From NCBI GenBank assembly GCA_902800905.1, contig CADCGC010000002.1, forward strand, positions 1-59,773: a stretch of DNA of 59,773 bases, given 5' to 3'. Source of the DNA: an uncultured Erysipelotrichaceae bacterium (lineage in GTDB: Bacteria; Bacillota_I; Bacilli_A; RFN20; CAG-826). Both the position numbers and the translations under genes were made by a program. Within the stretch, counting starts at the first letter, position 1; every line of letters starts with the position of its first letter. Shown in pieces: positions 35,332 through 43,665 of the stretch. The notes beneath the pieces are model-generated. The model was not told the origin of the DNA and did not search any database. It saw nothing but the letters and a program-made list of their open reading frames with translations.

Positions 35332-37755
35332 ATGGATAAACAAGTTATTTTTTATGATAATACTAGATTTAACAATTTTGATTTAGGCGGACTCGATAAG
35401 AGCGTTGTCAAAGGACAGTTTCCTACTGGATGCGCTGATCCATATATCATGCGTTATAACGGAATATATTACTTATATGTAACCACTAGTGGATTAACAA
35501 ACCATGGCTTACGTGCTTGGAAGAGTAAGGACCTACTTAACTGGGAAAAATGCCAAGGTAAAGGACTTCCAGAAGGATATGTTGTTTCTCCTAAAGATGA
35601 AAACGGAAGATATACTCAAAACGCATACGCTCCAGAAGTTTATTATTTTAATGGAAAGTTCTACATGATTATTTCTCCTGGTCCAGAAGCCGTCTCTCCT
35701 TATAGGGGTCACCGTATTTTAGTAGCGGACACTCCAGAAGGACCATTTGAGGCTCATTCTGAACAAATTGACAAGAGAATTGATGGAACATTACTTATCG
35801 ATGATGATGAGTCAATTTATTTTGCTCACGCTACTCCGTTTGGTATCACAATCCATGAATTTAAAGATATGAAAGAATTAGGCGAAGGAGCGTTAATCAA
35901 AGCCACCGATGGCACTGGTGCGTGGACAGAAGGCCCAGGAATTACTAAAGTCAGAGATTTTTACTATATTACATATACTGGGTGTCACTATCAAACACCT
36001 GGCTATCAAGTTATTTATGCAACAACAAATAAATTAGATAAAACAAATATTCAAACTGTTGCGGATTCATTTAAAAGAGGCCCATCCCGTATTGTGCTTT
36101 TGAATTGCGACAAAGATGAAGGACATGTTGGATTAGGACATTCGATTAATTTCATGGGGCCAGATTTAGATAGCTATTATATCTGCTATCACAATCTTGA
36201 TGTTTTATATGAAGATGGAATGACTCATCGTTCATTTAATATTGATAGACTCCTCGTTAATCATGGTTTTATGACTTCTGTTCATAACAAAGAAGGTTCT
36301 ATCTATCCTCATTTCCCTAGATTACATTCATATAATCTTGAAGGGTTTGAAAAAGTTAAGGAAGGACTATATTTGTCTAAATTATTAAGTAACAAAAGAT
36401 TCACTTGTGAATTTAATTCGTCTAATGGTGGAGAAGTAAAATACCTATTTTCTTATATCAATAATAAGTGTTATTCGTATGTTTTTGTCGATTATAAAAA
36501 TAAACAAATTAAGGTTGTTCAGGTCTTAGATGAGAAAGAAAACGTTCTTGGAGAAAACACATTTAAATATGAATATTCTTCTAAAGACAATCACACGATT
36601 AGAATAGCATATGATGGCGTTCTTAATGTTTATTTTGACAACATGAGAAAAGTATCCGTTAAAGCGAATTTATTAGGAGGAAAGATTGGCTATAGCTATT
36701 CAAACAAAGACTTAGTTGTTGGTTATAGCGCAATTTCTGATGAGGCTAATGGTAGTAGTGATCAAAATGAAATCAAGCAAGCATTAGAAGAAATTCCTGC
36801 GTTTGATTACGATAGTTATCAATCTATCCTTTTAAATGGGAGTGGTTTGTTATCTTTAGAAAAATATAAGAGTGAATATTGTTTAACAAAAGGAATGCTT
36901 TTACAAAAACCAGGCAATTCTTTAAAGTACGATGTCAATTTTAAAGAAACTGGTCACTATGGTCTTGTTCTTACATTACCAAAAGAATCTTTAAATAAGG
37001 CTATCAGTGTTTCGTTAGATAACGAACAAAGAATTAAAAAACTTCCTAAGGAAATCGAAGCCAAGGAAGACATAGTTCGCTTATTCGTTGATTTTGGAAA
37101 TATTGAAAAAGGAATTCATGGAATTGAATTAAGAAACGAATCAGAAGAATTCGCGTTTGTTTCTCTTTCCTTTGCCCTTTTCAATAACGATTTCCAATAC
37201 GAGAACGATTTTAAAAAGAATTATGACGGAATAAATGTTCAACTTGGAAACTATTATTTAGAGAACGGTGAATTAGTTAGCGAAGGAAGAAGAAATTTTG
37301 CATATGTTTCCTCGCAATTATTAACCAATGTCTCTATAGAGAGTACAATTAAATTAGAATCAGTAACTGAAGAAAAAGGCTCAATTGGTCTAATGGTGAG
37401 ACAAAACAACTACGCTTATAGCGATGTCCCACATCAAGACTTTAAAGACGCGAATACGCATATTCAAGGTTACTATTTAGAAATTAAGCCAAATAGAATT
37501 AGTGTCGCTAAATATAATTTTGGTGATGTTAAATCATATAATTTAGCAACAATCGAATTGGATAAATCCATATTGGATGAATATCATCATTATGAGATGA
37601 CAATCGTTGACAACGTTATTGATGTTTATATGGATGGCAAGCATCTATTGCATACATCCGACCCACTTCCATTTGTTGTTGGAGCAGCATCATTATATTC
37701 CTATCGCTCAAAAGGACGCTACGCAAATTTAAAAATTAATTCTTTAAATAAATAA
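35332..37755 (+). CDS. GH43-family glycoside hydrolase, intact triad, no signal peptide
   Basis: This 807-residue enzyme is the third paralogue and the only one with the full GH43 triad: base D36 in GCADPYIM, modulating D151 in RIDGTLL and acid E200 in TEGPGI. GH43 enzymes remove arabinose or xylose, or cleave arabinan or galactan, by inversion. The same modular tail follows: a lectin-like HTIRIAYDGVLNVYFDN module, a CBM6-like region and a C-terminal LamG-like module. Unlike its neighbours it begins MDKQVIFYDN with no signal, so it should act in the cytosol on imported oligosaccharide. The start is the ATG at 35332, nine bases after AAGGA. Confidence 0.87.
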   Translation: MDKQVIFYDNTRFNNFDLGGLDKSVVKGQFPTGCADPYIMRYNGIYYLYVTTSGLTNHGLRAWKSKDLLNWEKCQGKGLPEGYVVSPKDENGRYTQNAYAPEVYYFNGKFYMIISPGPEAVSPYRGHRILVADTPEGPFEAHSEQIDKRIDGTLLIDDDESIYFAHATPFGITIHEFKDMKELGEGALIKATDGTGAWTEGPGITKVRDFYYITYTGCHYQTPGYQVIYATTNKLDKTNIQTVADSFKRGPSRIVLLNCDKDEGHVGLGHSINFMGPDLDSYYICYHNLDVLYEDGMTHRSFNIDRLLVNHGFMTSVHNKEGSIYPHFPRLHSYNLEGFEKVKEGLYLSKLLSNKRFTCEFNSSNGGEVKYLFSYINNKCYSYVFVDYKNKQIKVVQVLDEKENVLGENTFKYEYSSKDNHTIRIAYDGVLNVYFDNMRKVSVKANLLGGKIGYSYSNKDLVVGYSAISDEANGSSDQNEIKQALEEIPAFDYDSYQSILLNGSGLLSLEKYKSEYCLTKGMLLQKPGNSLKYDVNFKETGHYGLVLTLPKESLNKAISVSLDNEQRIKKLPKEIEAKEDIVRLFVDFGNIEKGIHGIELRNESEEFAFVSLSFALFNNDFQYENDFKKNYDGINVQLGNYYLENGELVSEGRRNFAYVSSQLLTNVSIESTIKLESVTEEKGSIGLMVRQNNYAYSDVPHQDFKDANTHIQGYYLEIKPNRISVAKYNFGDVKSYNLATIELDKSILDEYHHYEMTIVDNVIDVYMDGKHLLHTSDPLPFVVGAASLYSYRSKGRYANLKINSLNK

Positions 37756-37778
37756 GCTTTACGCGGAGGCACAATGTT

Positions 37779-40727
37779 ATGAAAAAAGGATTGAAACTTA
37801 AGCTAATTAGATTAATTAGTGTTTTTGGGATGGCATTAGCCGGATGTGCATCAGGTGGATCAGGAAAGCCTGAACATACCCAACATACATACAAATATGT
37901 TTCTGATGGAGCGTATCACTATCAAGTATGTACTGTATGTGGCAAAACAACCGAAAGAGAATTGCATAGTGGTGGAACAGCAACCTGTTCACATAAAGCA
38001 GTCTGTGCCGTTTGTGGCTTTGAATATGGTGAATTAGAAGACCACCAATTTGGCCCTTGGCAATATGAAGAAGGTGAATCATATCACTATCGTGTTTGTA
38101 GTGAATGTCAACATAGAGAAGAAGCCGCTCACTTATTTAATCAAAGAGTTGAAGCTGATGAATACTTAGTTAATCAACCAAAACAAGAAGGATGTGGAAC
38201 ATCAAACGACTACTATTATTCTTGTATTTGTGGTGCTCATTCATTAACAGAAACATTTAATGTTGCTGATGAATCACACGATTATTCTGTTCAAGAACCT
38301 GTCTATGATGATAACGGTCATTGTTTAAATCTTGCACAAGAACCAGATTGCACTCACGCAGGAACATATTATTATGTATGTTCTAGAAATCATTCTCATA
38401 TCGATACATCGAGAACATTCGAATATGGAGAGCCTCTAGGTCATGATTATAAGTATCATCATGAAGAAACAAGAACTTTCTCTTCTTATGTGAAAGAATA
38501 TTTCCAGTGTGAAAGATGTGGCAAATATTTTGAAAATAATCAAGATGGACAAGATGTCGATTATGAAACATTAGTTGATGATGAACAATCTCAACATAAA
38601 TTAGCAGAAGCTGAAGGATATGGTGCTGAAGATAAACCGTTTGTTCTTGCTAGTGTCAAAGATTTAGAAGAACTTAGTAGCGCCACAATTAAAGGGGAAA
38701 CCTTTGAAGGCAGATATTTTGTCCTAAGTAACGATATAACATTTGATTACGATGAAGTAAAAACATTTACCGCAATTGGTGGACTTAAAAATCCATTCAG
38801 TGGAAATATTGATGGCAAGAACCACACCATTAGTGGATTAGTTGTTTCTCGTGGTGATGAAGCAGCCTTTATTTCTAATATTGAAGGTGGCTCAGTTAAA
38901 AATATCAAATTTGTGAATGTTGATATTACTGCCACTCATACACAAAGAGCAGCTGCAGTTGCCGCTAGAGTAGTTGATTCTCATTTTGAAAATATCGAAG
39001 TTATTTCTGGAGAAATTAAAGGACCGAAACAAATTGGTGGCATAGTTGCTGTCTTAATTAACAGTAACTCTTCAGTTAAGAATTGTATAAATAGAGCAAA
39101 AGTTACTTCTACAGGAGCTGGTAATTCTGGTGGTATTGTTGGTGCGACTATCAGCGCATCTGGATTTACCGCTACCGATATTTTAATTAGTGGATGCAAG
39201 AACTATGGTGAAGTTTCTGCAGATCAATGTGAAGAAACAAACATTGCTAACGCTGGTGTTGGTGGAATTATTGGATTCTCTAACAATCTAACAGGTAGTG
39301 TTGGAGCCAAGATTGAGAATTGCCTTAATTTTGGCGATGTTCACGCAAACAACGGTTCTGTTGGTGGAATTATTGGAAGACATAATAAAGGTGAAGTTTC
39401 TGGTTGTTATTCCTATGAAAACGCTAATGTATATAGATTAGGCGAAGAAGAAAATGTAACCCCAGTTAAAGCGTTAGGCGATGGAGTTGGTTATGTTGTT
39501 GGTTCTTATCCAGCCACTATTAAATCTTTTAAAAACGTCTGTGTTTGTGATGAAGATGGACATGTCAACCATCATCCAGGCGAAGTCAAAAACCAAGAGC
39601 CTACTAGTACAGAACAAGGATATGAAGATTATTGTGAATGCACTATTTGTGGTGAAGTAATTTCTGGAAGAATTATTGAACCAACAGGTGATTTTCCTCA
39701 TGTAATTAACACTGTTGAAGATTTACAAGCCTTCAGAACTTATGTTTGGGATGGAACCAAAGATGAAAGTGGCAACGTCACCAATTACCATTCTTGTGAA
39801 GGTGAATATATTAAATTAAACGCTGATCTTGATTTAACTAATGTTGAATTTGGTTCAGCTATTGCTTCTATCGATAAAGCTCCATTTAAAGGAACATTTG
39901 ATGGCGATGGTCACACAATTACTGGATTTAAAAACGAAACTCAAAAGAATACGATTGCTTTCTTTGGAAATGTTGATGGTGGCACAATTAAAAACCTTAA
40001 TTTAGCAAATATTAATATTACCGCAACTGGTCAAAGAGCAGCTGGTTTTGTTGCTAGAGCAATTGATGCAACAATTGATAATTGTCACATTTTAAGTGGC
40101 AAAATTACTGGTGTTAATCAAAATGGTGGTATCGTTGCTGTTTCTATTAAAGGAACAGGAGCAGGGACAACCATTAGCAATTGTTCAAATAAAGCTACTA
40201 TTTCCGCTAGTAGCGAAAGTAATGGCGGTATTTGTGGCTGTTTACATTCTGGGACACTAACTATTTCTAATTGTGTTAATGAAGGTTCTTTAACCGGAAC
40301 CGGTAATGGCAATGGTGGCATTTTAGGTTCTAGTAATAAGAATTCGAGTAACAAGGTTGTTATAAACAGCTGTACAAATAAAGCAACAATTGTTGGCGGA
40401 AGCAATACAGGTGGTATTGCCGGATTAATTAGACAATCAACACAAGACAGCGGAATCTTTAATTGTGTTAACTATGGTAATGTTACATCAACCGGTACTT
40501 ACACCGGAGGTATTGTTGGTAGAGCTAGAGTGAGCGTTCAAAACTGTAAAGTGATATATGGTGTTGTTTTAAAAACAAGCTCTAAAGAATTAATCGTCTC
40601 CGAAACTGATGTTAATGAAATCGGCGGTGACGCTGCAACTCCTGGATTTGTTACTGCCACAAATGAAAACTCAGGAAGTGAAGGCAGTGGTGGAACTCTT
40701 TCTGGAAACGTAAAAGCCGCTGAATAG
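37779..40727 (+). CDS. GLUG-repeat lipoprotein with zinc-ribbon-like Cys/His repeats
   Basis: This 982-residue lipoprotein (LAGC, Cys23) has an N-terminal region (about 30-275) with at least six short Cys/His units such as YHYQVCTVCGK, AVCAVCGFEYG, YHYRVCSEC and FQCERCGKYF, and one more between the GLUG blocks (CECTICGEV). They look like small zinc ribbons that often occur in secreted proteins of this lineage. Two GLUG blocks follow (about 285-590 and 640-940), each opening with an FDGDGHTI-type turn and containing TQRAA...QIGG or TGQRAA...QNGG. GGAGG precedes the ATG by nine bases. It ends the importer operon before a terminator. It is probably a surface glycan- or cell-binding protein. Confidence 0.82.
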   Translation: MKKGLKLKLIRLISVFGMALAGCASGGSGKPEHTQHTYKYVSDGAYHYQVCTVCGKTTERELHSGGTATCSHKAVCAVCGFEYGELEDHQFGPWQYEEGESYHYRVCSECQHREEAAHLFNQRVEADEYLVNQPKQEGCGTSNDYYYSCICGAHSLTETFNVADESHDYSVQEPVYDDNGHCLNLAQEPDCTHAGTYYYVCSRNHSHIDTSRTFEYGEPLGHDYKYHHEETRTFSSYVKEYFQCERCGKYFENNQDGQDVDYETLVDDEQSQHKLAEAEGYGAEDKPFVLASVKDLEELSSATIKGETFEGRYFVLSNDITFDYDEVKTFTAIGGLKNPFSGNIDGKNHTISGLVVSRGDEAAFISNIEGGSVKNIKFVNVDITATHTQRAAAVAARVVDSHFENIEVISGEIKGPKQIGGIVAVLINSNSSVKNCINRAKVTSTGAGNSGGIVGATISASGFTATDILISGCKNYGEVSADQCEETNIANAGVGGIIGFSNNLTGSVGAKIENCLNFGDVHANNGSVGGIIGRHNKGEVSGCYSYENANVYRLGEEENVTPVKALGDGVGYVVGSYPATIKSFKNVCVCDEDGHVNHHPGEVKNQEPTSTEQGYEDYCECTICGEVISGRIIEPTGDFPHVINTVEDLQAFRTYVWDGTKDESGNVTNYHSCEGEYIKLNADLDLTNVEFGSAIASIDKAPFKGTFDGDGHTITGFKNETQKNTIAFFGNVDGGTIKNLNLANINITATGQRAAGFVARAIDATIDNCHILSGKITGVNQNGGIVAVSIKGTGAGTTISNCSNKATISASSESNGGICGCLHSGTLTISNCVNEGSLTGTGNGNGGILGSSNKNSSNKVVINSCTNKATIVGGSNTGGIAGLIRQSTQDSGIFNCVNYGNVTSTGTYTGGIVGRARVSVQNCKVIYGVVLKTSSKELIVSETDVNEIGGDAATPGFVTATNENSGSEGSGGTLSGNVKAAE

Positions 40728-40750
40728 TATTGATATAATCAATAAAAATT

Positions 40751-40788
40751 GAACCGAAGTCCAAGCGAGTTCGGTTCTTTTAATTTTA
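40751..40788 (+). terminator. Terminator at the end of the importer operon
   Basis: GAACCGAA (40751-40758) pairs with TTCGGTTC (40770-40777) around an 11-base loop, followed by TTTTAATTTT. Confidence 0.85.
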
Positions 40789-40804
40789 CTGGTTTAATAA
40801 AAAT

Positions 40805-40859
40805 GAAAATTTTTTTCAGTTTTTTTCAAAAAAGTTTCAAAAATTATGAAATTATTTTC
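40805..40859. promoter_or_regulatory. Putative RpiR operators before the second GLUG operon
   Basis: 40805-40817 reads GAAAATTTTTTTC (one mismatch to the palindrome) and 40847-40859 reads TGAAATTATTTTC (two mismatches). The second ends directly before the -35 at 40860. Confidence 0.55.
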
Positions 40860-40889
40860 TTTACAAAAAGAGTTAGTGGGGGCTATTAT
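40860..40889 (+). promoter_or_regulatory. Promoter of the GLUG/SGNH operon
   Basis: TTTACA (40860-40865), an 18-bp spacer and TATTAT (40884-40889). The leader of about 55 nt then holds a perfect TTCTTTG/CAAAGAA hairpin (40915-40921/40929-40935) and AGGAGG at 40940-40945, eight bases before the ATG. Confidence 0.65.
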
Positions 40890-40953
40890 ATATATATAAT
40901 CAAGAACTATGTATTTCTTTGCTGACTACAAAGAATTACAGGAGGATATTTAA

Positions 40954-43593
40954 ATGAATAAAAAAGTATTTTTTACTTCTTTAGCGGTGGCGAGCGTTGC
41001 TGTTAGTCTTTCTGCTGTTGCATTAAGCAAAAATGATGGAAATCTTTTTGGTTTAAGAGCTGACCCAGCCCCAACTTACACTGTTGTGTTAGATGCGACA
41101 TCAATGGCTGGCGCTGATGGAAGCGGATCCGTGAATGTTAGAACTAGCGGTGGAGCAGAAATCCAATTTGATTATAGTGGTGTTTCTGTTTCTGATGGAA
41201 AGCTCGTTCTCGAAGATGGCGCAACAATTGCTAATCCATATTTAGTATCTGGTAATCACAACAAATTATCTGGTATTAAAAGAATTCAACGTGATGTCGT
41301 TAGTGGAAAAATTGCTGTTGATTATACATGGGGTGAATCTTTAGCAGCAGATTCTCCATATTATCAAAGAAGAAATATTCATTGGCCAAGCGGCAATCCA
41401 CAATTTAGTTTTTTAGATGAAGATCCAAACTACGTTAAAGTTGTTGCTGATGGCGCTGCTACATTAAATTCAATTACATTAACATTCTCTTGCGTTGCAG
41501 GATCAGAAAAAGGCGACAATTTACAACTCACCAATCCTGATATGCTTGAAAGATTTAAAACCATTGTTACAAGTGGAACCGATTTCGAAGGTCAAACAGT
41601 CGAATTAATGGTTGATGTTGATAATAATGATTTAACTAATAAAATTACCATTCCAATGAGTAACCAAACCTATCCATTCAAAGGAACGTTTGACGGTAAA
41701 GGACACACAATTTCTAATCTATCGTTAAGTGGCTCTACTCAAATTGCTCCTTTTGGAAATGTTGTTGGTGGCACAATTAAAAACGTCACTTTTGAAAATA
41801 TTACAGCTACTGCCACTGGTCAAAGAGCTGCTGGTGCTGTTGCTAGAGCACAAAATGCTGTTCTTGAAAATGTTCATGTTACTGGAACAAGTTCTATCTC
41901 GGGAACACAACAAAATGGTGGTGTGGTTGCTATTGCAATCGACTCACTTACTATCAAGAATTGTTCAAATTACGCTTCAGTTACTGGAAGCAGTGGAAAT
42001 GGTAATGGTGGTATCGTTGGATATCATTATTCAAAATGCGTAACCAAGATTATTGGATGCGACAACTTTGGAGATGTTTCGGCAGCTACTTCTGGAAAGA
42101 CAGCTGGTGGTATTCTTGGTGGTGCCGATGGTTCAGGATCTGCTGAAATTGTTACTTGTGAAGTTGGTAAAACAACATCTATTCAAGTTAACGGAGTGGA
42201 AGCAACTTCTATGAAGGCTGCTAATGGCGTTATTTGTGGTTCAACACAATCAATAATTGAAATATTTGCAAGCGGAAGAATTGAAGATGAAATTAGTAGT
42301 GTTGCTGAATGGAACACATTTGTTAGTTCCGCTGCAGCAAGCCCATATTATGCTAATAAAGTCGCAAGATTAACTGCTGATCTTGATTTTGAAAATTCTG
42401 GAACAGTTATTACTAGACTTGATGGAATGATTGATGGTAACGGACATACAATTTCTAATTTAACATTATCAGGATCAACCCAAGTTGCTTTAATTGGAAA
42501 CTGCACTAATGGTGGTGTCAAAAACCTTACTTTAGCAAATGTTAATTCAACAGCTACATCAACACGTGCTGCGGCTTTCTTTGGTAGATCTGCTGGTGGT
42601 GTATTATATAATGTTGAAGCATCAAGTGGCTCGGTTACAGGTGTTGGACAAAGTGGTGGTCTTGTTGGTGTTGTTGTCTTAAAGAAAACCATTATTTATG
42701 ATTCTATAAATAGAGCGACCGTTTCTGGCGGTGGATCAGATTTTGGAATGGGCGGTCTTGTCGGTTTAATCACTTCTAGTGGTTCGGCTCTTGAAATGGA
42801 TGGCTCAAAGAATTATGGCAATGTTTCTAGTTGCACTAACGCAATTGGTGGATTAGTTGGCTATGCATCATCATTTACTGCTGCTAATGTTTTATCAATT
42901 AAAGATTCAGTCAACTATGGCAATGTCTCAACAACTGAAGATAGTGGAGTTATTGGACTAGGTGGAGTCTTTGGCTATCTTGCAACTGTAGGCGCAGCGA
43001 CAACAATCGAATTAAACGGATGTGAAAATAGAGGTAATGTTATTGGAGTTGGCGAATATAGTGCTGGCATATTTGGTGGATGGCAAACAAAACCTAGTAG
43101 CACAGATTACATCGTTACAATGAATATTGAGAATTGCGTTAACTATGGTTCTGTTTCAACTCCTGCTGGAAATGGTTGTGGCGGTATTATTGCTACAACT
43201 AATAACGTTCAAGATTATTTAGTTTTGACAATTAGGAATTGTGATAACCATGGTTCGATTTCTGGCTACACATATGTTGGTGGTATTGCAGGATTAATTA
43301 GAAACGCTTCAACAACCAATGCGTCTATTATTGATGGATGTAACAATTATGGTGATGTCGAAGCTAAAGGTGGAAATTCTGGCTGTGGTATTGTTGGCGA
43401 AGCAAGAATTAATGTGACTAATTGTGGATGTTACTCAGAAGCTACTTTAAAAACAAAGACTTCTTCGTTCATCGCAAAGAATAGATCAGAAACCAGTATT
43501 GCTGGTTACATTACATTCACATATACATCAAGTTCTGTTACTCATACCGGAAACAGATTAATAAACGCCGATGGCAGTGATTATTCTGCATAA
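40954..43593 (+). CDS. Large exported GLUG-repeat protein
   Basis: This 879-residue protein has an N-terminal hydrophobic signal or anchor (about 4-26) without a lipobox. Residues about 30-180 form a beta-rich domain ending in SITLTFSC. The same ending occurs in the next two genes. Two GLUG blocks follow (about 195-440 and 450-850), each starting with a GNGHTI-type turn and carrying TGQRAAGAVAR...QQNGG or TSTRAAAFFGR...GQSGG, then strings of GGIVG/NYG units. No enzyme motif is seen. The C-terminus has no LPXTG or membrane segment, so retention would depend on the N-terminus. Probably a surface binding or adhesion protein. Confidence 0.8.
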   Translation: MNKKVFFTSLAVASVAVSLSAVALSKNDGNLFGLRADPAPTYTVVLDATSMAGADGSGSVNVRTSGGAEIQFDYSGVSVSDGKLVLEDGATIANPYLVSGNHNKLSGIKRIQRDVVSGKIAVDYTWGESLAADSPYYQRRNIHWPSGNPQFSFLDEDPNYVKVVADGAATLNSITLTFSCVAGSEKGDNLQLTNPDMLERFKTIVTSGTDFEGQTVELMVDVDNNDLTNKITIPMSNQTYPFKGTFDGKGHTISNLSLSGSTQIAPFGNVVGGTIKNVTFENITATATGQRAAGAVARAQNAVLENVHVTGTSSISGTQQNGGVVAIAIDSLTIKNCSNYASVTGSSGNGNGGIVGYHYSKCVTKIIGCDNFGDVSAATSGKTAGGILGGADGSGSAEIVTCEVGKTTSIQVNGVEATSMKAANGVICGSTQSIIEIFASGRIEDEISSVAEWNTFVSSAAASPYYANKVARLTADLDFENSGTVITRLDGMIDGNGHTISNLTLSGSTQVALIGNCTNGGVKNLTLANVNSTATSTRAAAFFGRSAGGVLYNVEASSGSVTGVGQSGGLVGVVVLKKTIIYDSINRATVSGGGSDFGMGGLVGLITSSGSALEMDGSKNYGNVSSCTNAIGGLVGYASSFTAANVLSIKDSVNYGNVSTTEDSGVIGLGGVFGYLATVGAATTIELNGCENRGNVIGVGEYSAGIFGGWQTKPSSTDYIVTMNIENCVNYGSVSTPAGNGCGGIIATTNNVQDYLVLTIRNCDNHGSISGYTYVGGIAGLIRNASTTNASIIDGCNNYGDVEAKGGNSGCGIVGEARINVTNCGCYSEATLKTKTSSFIAKNRSETSIAGYITFTYTSSSVTHTGNRLINADGSDYSA

Positions 43594-43617
43594 GATTATT
43601 TAATAAATACAAATTAA

Positions 43618-43648
43618 GGGTGCTGTTTTATACAGCCCCTTTATATAT
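43618..43648 (+). terminator. Weak hairpin between two GLUG genes
   Basis: GGGTGCTG pairs with CAGCCCC (one bulged T) around TTTTATA, followed by only TTTATATATA. Probably partial termination that tunes expression of the following genes. Confidence 0.4.
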
Positions 43649-43665
43649 AAAGGAGAAGAAATCCT

